The position numbers were made by a program, and so were the translations under genes. Source: Arenibacter catalasegens (GTDB lineage: Bacteria > Bacteroidota > Bacteroidia > Flavobacteriales > Flavobacteriaceae). From it: DNA of 64,000 bases. The stretch is from positions 310,001 through 374,000 of the forward strand of contig NZ_PHQQ01000002.1 of assembly GCF_002909235.1 (NCBI RefSeq). The letters are read 5' to 3'. Below, piece by piece: positions 46,278 through 54,302 of this stretch; the stretch's first letter is position 1; every line of letters begins with the position of its first letter. The notes beneath the pieces are model-generated. The model was not told the DNA's origin. It made no database searches and was given only the letters and a program-made list of their open reading frames with translations.

Positions 46278-47894
46278 TCAACTTTTCACAGGGTGCTCAG
46301 TTTTTATATTGACTGGCTGATTGGCCTCTACATCAAAAAGTGGTGTACCTACGAAATCTGGATCGATCGTTATAGAGGGTTCACTTTTTAAATAAATCAA
46401 TGACCCCTCAAAATTGGGATATTTTTCCCTGAGGGCATTATACTCTGGATTTACACATTCCTTGCCCCAAATCCCCAACATAAATTTCAAACCAGCTTCC
46501 TTTTCCCCATATTGCCCTTTATCGTCCGTTTCAACAATCCATTTATCCAACACGGATCGGTATTTTGTCAATACTTCTGAATATTCCGGATTCTCTGCCA
46601 AATTGTTCAATTCAAAGGGGTCTGCTTTTAAATCGTATAATTCTTCCGAAGGGCGTTCATCGGACATAAATCGATCCTGTGCCTCATTTAGCTTTCCTTC
46701 GGCATGCAATTGCTTCATCACCCCTACGAACTCCACCTTGTCAAAATCCATATAAGTAGGCTGGGAATAAGGCCTATCCGTCATAAAATTCAGAATATAC
46801 TTATGATCCTTTGATCGTACAGACCTAATGCGGTCTACAGTGAAATCGCAGCGATCCCTGGTTGAAATTACATATTCCCTTGGCGCCATTGAATCATTAA
46901 AAATGTTCCTGCCTTCCATATATTCAGGTACGGGAATACCCGCCAAAGCCAGTGAGCTGGTACCAAGGTCCAAGCCACCTACCAGATCATTATTAACACT
47001 GCCCGGTTTAAGTTTTTTATTACCGTCTCTAAAATCTGCAATAATCAAGGGTACATGTAGTCCGCCATCATAAAGAAATTGTTTGTTCCTGGTCAAGCGC
47101 ATACCATGATCTGAGAAGAAGAAAACAATGGTGTTTTTAAGCAGATTGTTTTCTTTTAATTTATCCATAATCTCACCTACTTTTTCATCGGTAATCTGAA
47201 TTGCGTCCAAGTGATTGGCATATTCTTCTACAATTGCAGGGTGATTCGGTAAATAGGACGGCATTTGAATTTTAGATCGATCTACCGGGGAAGTTACATT
47301 TTCCTTGAATTTGGAATTAAAAATCTCCTTCCCCCCATACATCTGTATTTGTCCAAAAAATGGTTCCTTTCCTGATAGCGTTGCAAGATCCAATCTTACT
47401 CCTCCTTTACCATACAAAGGATGATATGTATAATCTTGATCATAAAGTTCCCTTCTATCATAAATGAAATTATAGTCATCCTTACCATTATTAAATGTAA
47501 AGTATCCTTCCTTCTTAAACAGCTCGGGAATGGTCTTCAAATTCTCTGGCAAATATATTGCCGATTCAACAGTCCTGGAACTATGATGGTTCTGGGCACC
47601 AATAGTGGTAGACATAGTCCCGGTAATGATGCTTGAGCGACTGGCCGAACAAACGGGAGCAGGCATATACACATTAGTGTAAAGAACACCTTGTAAAGCA
47701 AGACTGTCTATATGGGGGGTAGCAACAAGAGTCTCGCCATAACTCCCCATAAGTGGAGCGGTATCCTCTAAATATATCCAAAGGATATTGGGTTTAACGG
47801 TATGCTGATCCCCGTCTATTTTTTCTGCACTATTATCCTTACAGGATACGAGTAATGTCGCTGAAAAAGAAATTAGCAAGATGATTTTTTTCAT
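46278..47894 (-). CDS. Sulfatase lipoprotein (S1 family, heparan-N-sulfatase-like group)
   Basis: 538 residues with a lipobox (LLVSC, Cys18). The formylglycine site is Cys82 in APVCSASRSSIITG. The first metal motif reads YLEDTAPLMGSYG, with Glu-Asp where most sulfatases have Asp-Asp; this EDxxP form is characteristic of one S1 subgroup that includes SGSH-like enzymes. FFFSDHGMRLTRNKQFLYDGGLHVPLII, in two parts, supplies later ligands. It lies between dgoK and a GH36-like glycosidase, both on the same strand, so it probably works on the same polysaccharide. Confidence 0.9.
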   Translation of the reverse strand: MKKIILLISFSATLLVSCKDNSAEKIDGDQHTVKPNILWIYLEDTAPLMGSYGETLVATPHIDSLALQGVLYTNVYMPAPVCSASRSSIITGTMSTTIGAQNHHSSRTVESAIYLPENLKTIPELFKKEGYFTFNNGKDDYNFIYDRRELYDQDYTYHPLYGKGGVRLDLATLSGKEPFFGQIQMYGGKEIFNSKFKENVTSPVDRSKIQMPSYLPNHPAIVEEYANHLDAIQITDEKVGEIMDKLKENNLLKNTIVFFFSDHGMRLTRNKQFLYDGGLHVPLIIADFRDGNKKLKPGSVNNDLVGGLDLGTSSLALAGIPVPEYMEGRNIFNDSMAPREYVISTRDRCDFTVDRIRSVRSKDHKYILNFMTDRPYSQPTYMDFDKVEFVGVMKQLHAEGKLNEAQDRFMSDERPSEELYDLKADPFELNNLAENPEYSEVLTKYRSVLDKWIVETDDKGQYGEKEAGLKFMLGIWGKECVNPEYNALREKYPNFEGSLIYLKSEPSITIDPDFVGTPLFDVEANQPVNIKTEHPVKS

Positions 47895-47963
47895 TATATA
47901 ATTATGCTTTAAGGATTTACCCTTTTTAATTAGTAATTATTCAAAATTATTTTTCAACTGTTT

Positions 47964-49799
47964 TCAAAGTGCCACAAATTGAACAAGACCAGAAGGTGGT
48001 ACCTCAAAAACTGATATTCCCTGATTCAATTTAATCTGTTTGTTACTTACGGTATTCCCCATACAATCCGAAATAATACATTTATACTGTCGAGTTTGGC
48101 CCGTATTATCGATTATAATTTTTTGTGAAGACTTTGCATTTACAACATCGAAGTCCAATCCTAATGTCGAATCAATATTTACAACTCTCTCAGAAAAAAT
48201 AGTGGTAATCATTTTCCTGCTGTTTTTTCCACGGATCAACGGATAATTCATTAAAGGACTTTCGGCATAGAATTCGCCTTGAAGCAGAACATCTCTATTC
48301 TTTAACCAATAGGCCGTGTAGAACTCGATCATTTTATTATGGTCTTTAGGAATGTCTGCCAAACGAACGGAAATCTGTGGTACAGAAAACAAAACATTAA
48401 GAAATTGTAATGCAGCTGTTTCAACTGGATCCTCGTAATGCCACATAAGCATGTCCGCATGTACAGACGTACTGCCACTTATAAGCCTAAGGTCGGTTGT
48501 TTCTACCCTATTGACCATTGCGGCATTCGGGCAATCCGAAGCTCTAAGCATATTGCCATATTTTCGCATTAATGGTCCGGTATATGGCTGTCTAAACTCA
48601 ATCAAAATATTAGGTTTAATATCCCGTAGGGATCTCATTAAGTCGGTCATTAATTTATCGGTAGCCAAATTTACAGAAGCATAATCCCTACCATCCTCAG
48701 CGGTAAGAACTGTGTTTTCATTAGCACGAAACCTTCCTATAAAATCTAATTTAAAACCATCCAGATCCCATTCTTCAATTGCCTTAACATATGTATTTAT
48801 GATAAACTTCCTTACCTCCGGATATCTTGGGTCAAGGACATAGGTTCCTTGGCCCTCCCAATAATCCAGAAACTTGCCTTTCATTTGTGCATAGGCGTTG
48901 GACTTCTCCCCAACAAATGGTACGGCATACCACAGCATAAATTTCATACCTATGTCGTGCACATCCTTTACAAGTTGCTTTATTTCAGGAATCCGTTCCG
49001 GTTGCCAATCACCTGTAAAGGCATATCCTCTTTTACTATCCAATGTTTGCCACCCGTCATCAACGATCACAGTCTCATAACCCATTTCTTTGGCCTGTCG
49101 ACATTCTTTTAGAATAGCATCGCTACTTATATTTTGGTGATAACTATACCAGGTTGAATATACCGGCAGATTGGCAGCTTCTGGGACCGGGGCAGGTTTA
49201 TATAGATCAAAATTCTCCCACCAGCCACTTACCTCTTTTAAAGATTCTGAAAAATGAACAGCACGAGTATCTAAATATAACTTTATAGCGTATTCCGATA
49301 TTTCTTTATGTGGCTCGGAAAAAAGTTTGATCTCATTATAGATCACACCATTCTCTTCTTTTACCGAAGTGCTGGTAATAACTGTATTCAGGGCTTCAGA
49401 AACGGCAAAAGTCTGACGATTTATATCGTCATAACCATAAAGTGTTATCACAGGAGCATCCCTAGCCAACATAGACGTAACTTTCGCTGGTCCCCAATCA
49501 GGTGTGATGGTCTTGTCCAAAAACGCTTTACTACTCCAATAACCGGCAATATTGGTTGCAGGGGCAGACCACTTTATAGATATGTTCTCGGGAGTAAATT
49601 TTTTATCCCCTTTTAGGTTGATAGTGGCTATATCAATCCCTTCCCGCTCTGTGGATGTTAAAACTTCAATTTCATAATTATTTGCCTCATAGGTAATAGT
49701 TACTTGGTTACCCGATAAGGTAAATGACTTCTTCGAATCTTGGGAAGATGCAACTAATGTTAAATGAAGAATAACAAAATGGATAATTATGCTTTTCAT
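47964..49799 (-). CDS. GH36-like alpha-galactosidase-type glycosidase
   Basis: 611 residues with a signal peptide (MKSIIIHFVILHLTLVASSQ). An N-terminal beta-sandwich covers about residues 25-240. A TIM barrel follows: YSTWYSYHQNISSD, TVIVDDGWQT, GMKFMLWYAVPF and GFKLDFIG, with the likely nucleophile Asp352. RASDCPNA (Asp422) matches the position of the acid/base Asp. A small C-terminal beta domain ends the protein. This arrangement fits clan GH-D (GH36/GH27-like). It may release alpha-linked galactose or a modified galactose from the substrate desulfated by its neighbours. GH family number and linkage are inference. Confidence 0.82.
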   Translation of the reverse strand: MKSIIIHFVILHLTLVASSQDSKKSFTLSGNQVTITYEANNYEIEVLTSTEREGIDIATINLKGDKKFTPENISIKWSAPATNIAGYWSSKAFLDKTITPDWGPAKVTSMLARDAPVITLYGYDDINRQTFAVSEALNTVITSTSVKEENGVIYNEIKLFSEPHKEISEYAIKLYLDTRAVHFSESLKEVSGWWENFDLYKPAPVPEAANLPVYSTWYSYHQNISSDAILKECRQAKEMGYETVIVDDGWQTLDSKRGYAFTGDWQPERIPEIKQLVKDVHDIGMKFMLWYAVPFVGEKSNAYAQMKGKFLDYWEGQGTYVLDPRYPEVRKFIINTYVKAIEEWDLDGFKLDFIGRFRANENTVLTAEDGRDYASVNLATDKLMTDLMRSLRDIKPNILIEFRQPYTGPLMRKYGNMLRASDCPNAAMVNRVETTDLRLISGSTSVHADMLMWHYEDPVETAALQFLNVLFSVPQISVRLADIPKDHNKMIEFYTAYWLKNRDVLLQGEFYAESPLMNYPLIRGKNSRKMITTIFSERVVNIDSTLGLDFDVVNAKSSQKIIIDNTGQTRQYKCIISDCMGNTVSNKQIKLNQGISVFEVPPSGLVQFVAL

Positions 49800-49946
49800 A
49801 TGATTAATTCTATTAATTAATATAGTCCTATTTAATCTATGATTACCCTTGCTTCACCACTCTTGTCCTGCTCCCTTTTATGTTATTATCATCTAAATAA
49901 AAATCTTGACGAGGGTTGGATAATTTTTAATTAACATCAATTTCGT

Positions 49947-50300
49947 TTAAGCCTCCGCCTTGGACAACAAAAGATCGGCATATCTTATTATCCTGAAGTC
50001 ATGACCACTTTTCCACTCCAACATATGGTAATCCGGCCAGTATTTAAAGATAGGAATTTTATCTGGTGCTTGTAATATAATCTCATCTTCCAGATTAATT
50101 TATTAGTATATGATCTGCTCTTTTCTATCATCGTTCCGATCAAAAGAATTAAAAAAATCATAAGCTAGATTTTTGGTACCAGAAATGGATTGGCTGGACA
50201 GTTTAACATCATCGCCATTGACAATGCCTGTATAACTAATCTCAGCACAAGAGTGGGACATAATGGCGTTAGCGGTACTCTCGATTAACAATGTTGATGG
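49947..50300 (-). pseudogene. SusD-like (RagB/SusD) outer-membrane lipoprotein remnant
   Basis: On the minus strand a frame ending at 50103 contains SSQSISGTKNLAYDFFNSFD and RNDDRKEQIIY. Directly after it, in a shifted frame, comes NLEDEIILQAPDKIPIFKYW, then HMLEWKSGHDFRIIRYADLL and LSKAEA, stopping at 49947. FFNSFDRNDDRK and DFRIIRYADLLLSKAEA are hallmarks of SusD C-terminal regions (the NSFDPNDxR and RYADVLLxxAEA blocks). The frameshift and the missing N- and C-termini make it a dead fragment. No SusC partner is present. Confidence 0.72.
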
Positions 50301-50347
50301 AAAGGAGTAAATTTTTTTGTTTTCCTTTTTCGAATTTTTGACCAAAC

Positions 50348-50376
50348 AAAAAAGGCTCCCAATTTCTTGGAAGCCT
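50348..50376 (-). terminator. Terminator of the tRNA-Val fragment
   Basis: Minus strand AAGGCTTCC and GGGAGCCTT form a 9-bp stem (one G-T pair) with an 8-nt loop, followed by six T. It lies 15 bp beyond the tRNA 3' end. Confidence 0.85.
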
Positions 50377-50390
50377 TGTCTTTGTTACTG

Positions 50391-50434
50391 TGGGCCCTAC
50401 TGGGTTCGAACCAGTGACCCCCTGCTTGTAAGGC
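50391..50434 (-). other. 3' half of tRNA-Val (anticodon TAC): integration site
   Basis: The minus strand reads from GCCTTACAAGCAGG (anticodon loop CTTACAA, anticodon TAC) through GGGTCACTGGTTCGAACCCAG (variable and T arm) to the acceptor strand TAGGGCCCA. The 5' half of the cloverleaf is absent, and the 5' anticodon strand already mismatches. The break therefore falls at the anticodon stem-loop, a common crossover point of tyrosine integrases. The integrase gene begins 136 bp away. The intact tRNA should lie at the far end of the element, outside the window. Confidence 0.8.
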
Positions 50435-50531
50435 ACGACAACAGTGGTTTTATATATATCCATATTGTTTTAAATGTACTGATATAGAGCATATTAGTAA
50501 TATATAAATTCATATTAAACCAAATAAACCC

Positions 50532-50570
50532 TATATTTGTTTATAAATAGTTTATAAATTTATAAACAAA
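50532..50570 (+). promoter_or_regulatory. Integrase promoter with 12-bp inverted repeat
   Basis: A -7 box TATATTTG (50532-50539) is followed by a perfect inverted repeat: tttgtttataaa at 50536-50547 and tttataaacaaa at 50559-50570, with a third gtttataaa between them. The right arm ends on the A of the ATG. Confidence 0.65.
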
Positions 50571-51790
50571 TGCTAACGACCAAAGTCCTTCTCAATAAAG
50601 TGCGCCAGAAAAAAGATGGCACCTATCCTCTTGCAATAAGAATAACCTATAACAGAAAAACTATATACCTGCCCCTAGGATTTAATTTACATGAAAAAGA
50701 TTTCGATGCCAAAAATCAACGTGTTAAATCCTCGAACAGGATTGTCTTGAATACGACCAGGCTAAATAACCATATCCAGGAAAAACTAAAAAAAGTATAC
50801 GATACTATCATACAATTGGAGGAAGAAGGAAAAACAGAAAACCTTTCCATGCCCAGCCTCAAAAAAGCGATCGAAGGAAAATTAGTCGGTGGAAAGGACT
50901 TTTTTGAACTTACGGACGAGATTATCGAGGAGCTTGAAAATGCCAGAAAATATGGAAACGCTCAGATATATAAGAACATGAGGAACAAAATAAAAAAAAT
51001 CCACAGTAAAGAATTCCTTCCCTTTACCAAAATCGATTATTCCTTTGTAAAACGTATGGAAACCGAACATTATGGAGCAGGTTATGGTGCGGGAGGACTT
51101 AGCGTATATCTTAGAACATTAAGAGCGGTATACAAAAGGGCTATTAAAACCGGAACCGCTAAGGAAGAGAACAATCCCTTTAACGACTATTCCATTAAGA
51201 GCGGGGTGCCAAAAAGAAAGTTTCTAAATGGGGAACAATTGGAAACACTGAAAACCGCCAAAATTGTGGGATCACACTTGGCCAAAGCTAGAGATCTCTA
51301 TATGGCCTCATTCTATTTACGGGGCATGAACTGGATGGATATGTCACTCCTAAAAGGCAACAGTATCCAAGGTGATTTTGAGCGTATAATCTATATAAGG
51401 TCCAAAACAAAGAATAAGCTATTTTCTATAAAAATAACCCCAGCGCTTAAGGAGATCCTAATTACATTTAACGATGGGATAATCGGCACCAACGATTACG
51501 TTTTCCCCATCGTCCCCAAAGGTAATCATGGAAGCCAGGTCCATGAGACAATTAAGAATAAACGCAAAAGACTGAACCATTATCTTAAACAATTGGCAGA
51601 AAAATTGGAGCTCCCGCCGTTTACTATTTATACTTCACGGCACACCTATGCCAATATTCTGAAAAGAAGCGGCGCACCTAGCAGTGTAATCCAGGACAGC
51701 CTAGGCCATACCACAGAAGCCATGACCCAGGTCTACCTCAACTCGTTCGAAACGAATATCATTGACGATTTTGATGCCAAAATAATGTAG
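50570..51790 (+). CDS. Site-specific tyrosine recombinase (integrase)
   Basis: 406 residues. An arm-type DNA-binding domain begins MLTTKVLLNKVRQKKDGTYPLAIRITYNRK, in two parts. A SAM-like core-binding domain covers about residues 105-215 and the catalytic domain runs from about residue 220. Catalytic Arg I is in FYLRGMNWMDM, the box II region reads YTSRHTYANILKRSG, and the nucleophilic Tyr is in LGHTTEAMTQVYL. The layout is that of Bacteroidota phage/conjugative-element integrases. Its position beside the tRNA-Val 3' half makes it the enzyme most likely to have inserted this element. Confidence 0.95.
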   Translation: MLTTKVLLNKVRQKKDGTYPLAIRITYNRKTIYLPLGFNLHEKDFDAKNQRVKSSNRIVLNTTRLNNHIQEKLKKVYDTIIQLEEEGKTENLSMPSLKKAIEGKLVGGKDFFELTDEIIEELENARKYGNAQIYKNMRNKIKKIHSKEFLPFTKIDYSFVKRMETEHYGAGYGAGGLSVYLRTLRAVYKRAIKTGTAKEENNPFNDYSIKSGVPKRKFLNGEQLETLKTAKIVGSHLAKARDLYMASFYLRGMNWMDMSLLKGNSIQGDFERIIYIRSKTKNKLFSIKITPALKEILITFNDGIIGTNDYVFPIVPKGNHGSQVHETIKNKRKRLNHYLKQLAEKLELPPFTIYTSRHTYANILKRSGAPSSVIQDSLGHTTEAMTQVYLNSFETNIIDDFDAKIM

Positions 51791-51940
51791 CGAAAAATAG
51801 GTAAAGGGATTAACCAGGGATCCGGCAACCAAGTCCCCACTTTTACCATCTCTAACCATAAAATAGTGACCACCATCTACCCTGCAATACTCCTGAAATT
51901 CACTACATATCAAATTGGACAGCTCTTATGAGAACTTTCT

Positions 51941-51983
51941 ACTATATATTGTCACTATATTCGATTTGTTGCCAATATATAGT
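51941..51983. promoter_or_regulatory. Perfect 11-bp inverted repeat upstream of the AbiEi-like gene
   Basis: actatatattg (51941-51951) and caatatatagt (51973-51983) are exact reverse complements separated by 21 bp. A -7-like box TATATTTA follows at about 51990. AbiEi antitoxins of the AbiE system are known to repress their own promoter through inverted repeats, so this is the probable operator. Confidence 0.65.
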
Positions 51984-52078
51984 TTTACTATATTTACACC
52001 AAAATTCCAGCTATCACCATACCAAGTTTACATATCGATACATTAAAAAAGAATTTTAAGAACGCTGCTTCCATTTCG

Positions 52079-52744
52079 GTGAACGATATTTTCATGTTTT
52101 ATTTGAAACAGGACGAAACCTTAAAAAAACCCACAGTAAACTGGCGCATACATCAATTGGTGGAAAAGGGTGTAATGCAACGGATAGGTAGGGGAACATA
52201 CAAACTTGGCCAACAAAAGGAATTTGCTCCATTGTTGTCCGAAGACCTCAAATCCATATATGGGAATCTCAAAGAAAAGTTTCCATTCCTGGACGTTTGT
52301 ATTTGGTCTACACAGTGGCTCGTTTCATGGATGTTACATATTCCCTTTATACATGAGACGATCATTGAGGTCGAAAAAGGTGCTGAGGAGAGTGTCTTTT
52401 ACTTTTTAAGTTCTGAAAGGGAAAATGTCTTTTTAAATCCCAAAAAGGATATTTTGGAAAAATACGCCAAGCACGCAACAGATATAATTATCATCAAGAA
52501 TTTAGTGACAGGATCCCCATTACAAAATATGGACAACGTCCAGATCCCTACCCTTGAAAAAATATTGGTCGATCTGCTCGTGGATATCGAATTGCTTTCT
52601 GCTTACCATGGACGCGATCTGGAAAGCATCTTTGAAAATGCCTTCAGATATAACACCATCAATATGGACAAACTCCTCCGCTATGCAGGAAGAAGGGGGA
52701 AAAAAGATTTCGTAGAACAAAAAATCAAGGATATATTGGAATAA
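52079..52744 (+). CDS. AbiEi-type antitoxin, putative transcriptional regulator
   Basis: About 221 residues from a GTG. The N-terminal part contains a winged-helix-like segment (NWRIHQLVEKGVMQRIGRGTYKL, in two parts), typical of AbiEi-like antitoxins. The frame stays open upstream to a stop at 51980 and reads LHIDTLKKNFKNAASIS before the GTG, which resembles the expected N-terminus. No ATG occurs there; an ATA at 52019 sits where a start might be expected. So the true start may be non-canonical or lost. Its stop overlaps the toxin ATG (TAATG). Confidence 0.8.
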   Translation: MNDIFMFYLKQDETLKKPTVNWRIHQLVEKGVMQRIGRGTYKLGQQKEFAPLLSEDLKSIYGNLKEKFPFLDVCIWSTQWLVSWMLHIPFIHETIIEVEKGAEESVFYFLSSERENVFLNPKKDILEKYAKHATDIIIIKNLVTGSPLQNMDNVQIPTLEKILVDLLVDIELLSAYHGRDLESIFENAFRYNTINMDKLLRYAGRRGKKDFVEQKIKDILE

Positions 52745-53784
52745 TGATCTCATCTAAAAGCCTACATATCGATTGGATAAGCTCCAAGACATCCGAATTT
52801 CATGCGGATCCCATAATAATCGAAAAAGTAATCCGGGCATTGGCCCTATTGGAAGGCCTTAAATCCGCCGATTTGGATTTTATTTTTAAAGGCGGCACTG
52901 CCCTAATGTTGATGATCCAGGAACCCAGACGATTTTCGATCGATATCGATATCATTATAACTGATAAAGGACAGGACATTGAAGGTGTTCTGGAAAGAGT
53001 TGTGGCAGTGACCGACTTCATTTCTTGGGAAGAACAAAAAAGACATACGGCTTCCGCTATTGAAAAAAGACATTTCAAAATATTTTACCGGCCTCAAGTA
53101 AAAATGAGGGGAGATACCAATTATATTCTTTTGGACATAGTCTTTGCTGAAAATCCCTATGTTTCGACACAGGAAACCAATGTGTCCCACTTCCTATTAT
53201 CGGAAGAAGGTAGCCCCGTTACGGTCTTAACTCCAACTCTTCCGGCTATTCTCGGGGATAAACTGACCGCTTTTGGGCCGAATACGACTGGGGTCCCAAT
53301 GACCAAACCAATGGACGTTCTTAAACAAGTTTATGATATTGCCGGTATTACCGATAGATTGACTGTTCTTGACGGGGTCCGGGAGAATTTCATCAAGGTA
53401 GCGAAAGGAGAGTTGGCTTATAAGGGATTGAATCCAGATAATTTTCAGCCGATCATTGATGACATCGTTAATAGTTCATTCAATTTTTGCACCTACGGAA
53501 AAGTTGACAAAACCTCCTATGTCACCATGCAGTCCGGAGTAAGCAAACTATCATCTTATATCTACGGGCCAAAGTTTCGAGAGGCACAGGCCCAAATTGC
53601 TGTGGCCAAGGCCTCATATATCGTTAAGCAGATCGAAAAAAATAGCACTGAAATCGAACATTATGATCAAGGGGCCGATATGACGGAATGGGTCATCGGC
53701 GAACATTATTATTCAGGATTGAACAAACTCAAGAAACACAACTTGGAAGCTTTCCACTATTGGCACAAAATCTTTGCAAAATAA
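52744..53784 (+). CDS. AbiEii-type nucleotidyltransferase toxin
   Basis: 346 residues of the nucleotidyltransferase AbiEii/AbiGii family. The active-site motif is FKGGTALM (Gly50-Gly51-Thr52), followed by FSIDIDI with Asp67 and Asp69 as likely metal ligands. In the type IV AbiE toxin-antitoxin system, the toxin inhibits growth (related MenA-type toxins modify tRNA) and the system can abort phage infection. It is translationally coupled to the AbiEi-like gene. Such pairs are common on integrative elements, where they stabilise the element or protect the host. Confidence 0.9.
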   Translation: MISSKSLHIDWISSKTSEFHADPIIIEKVIRALALLEGLKSADLDFIFKGGTALMLMIQEPRRFSIDIDIIITDKGQDIEGVLERVVAVTDFISWEEQKRHTASAIEKRHFKIFYRPQVKMRGDTNYILLDIVFAENPYVSTQETNVSHFLLSEEGSPVTVLTPTLPAILGDKLTAFGPNTTGVPMTKPMDVLKQVYDIAGITDRLTVLDGVRENFIKVAKGELAYKGLNPDNFQPIIDDIVNSSFNFCTYGKVDKTSYVTMQSGVSKLSSYIYGPKFREAQAQIAVAKASYIVKQIEKNSTEIEHYDQGADMTEWVIGEHYYSGLNKLKKHNLEAFHYWHKIFAK

Positions 53785-53839
53785 GGCGCCCTTTTTTCTT
53801 CTTCCCCCTATCCACAAAAAACCGCACGATAGTACGCAA

Positions 53840-53976
53840 GCGTTAGGGATAGGAACGGCATTGTACGGAGCAGGGCTATAGTGTTCGTTACCTTGGAAAG
53901 CGACAGCGGAGCTCTTCCAAGACTTACGAAACCTTATGGCCTGCGAGGGCGATACAGTGGATAGCCCGGCTAACGC
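53840..53976. repeat. GC-rich nested inverted repeat, possible structured RNA or repeat
   Basis: Three nested perfect 7-bp stems: gcgttag (53840-53846) with ctaacgc (53970-53976), gggctat (53873-53879) with atagccc (53961-53967), and cttggaa (53892-53898) with ttccaag (53915-53921). The last is extended by gttcgtta against acttacgaaac. GC content is clearly above the surroundings. It resembles intergenic repeats I recall near mobile genes in Bacteroidota. Confidence 0.55.
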
Positions 53977-54044
53977 CTAAAAACCTAAAAGAAAACTCCT
54001 GAGACACTCGATATTTTTTGAAATGATTTAGTTTACGAAACTAC

Positions 54045-54215
54045 TTATTCAATCTCTTCAGGGTCTGTATCGTATTTCTCATCCGAATCTGTATTGATTT
54101 CTAAACGTCTCTTTTGAACCAGTTCCAGCTTCTCGTCCTTATCAAATTTCAGTTCGAATATCTTTTGGTTGCCCTTGATGGATTTTTTGAAATCCGAGAG
54201 CAACACCTTTTGCAT
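54045..54215 (-). CDS. Small charged protein downstream of the mobilisation genes
   Basis: A 56-residue ORF: MQKVLLSDFKKSIKGNQKIF, then a Lys/Glu-rich middle (FDKDEKLELVQKRRLEI) and an acidic tail ending EEIE. Regular start-to-stop structure and strongly charged, soluble composition suggest a real gene. The family was not recognised. It lies 87 bp after the mobilisation accessory gene on the same strand. Confidence 0.5.
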   Translation of the reverse strand: MQKVLLSDFKKSIKGNQKIFELKFDKDEKLELVQKRRLEINTDSDEKYDTDPEEIE

Positions 54216-54302
54216 AGAAGTGATTTAGTTGTCTTGGACTATGCGTTGTACATATATTCCGTGAAATTTCCAGGTGGTATGTCGAGTTTTCGCAAAGAAA
54301 AC

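Noticed and set aside
50391-50434. A functional tRNA gene
   Set aside because: The 5' half (acceptor, D arm and 5' anticodon strand) is missing, so only an att remnant remains.
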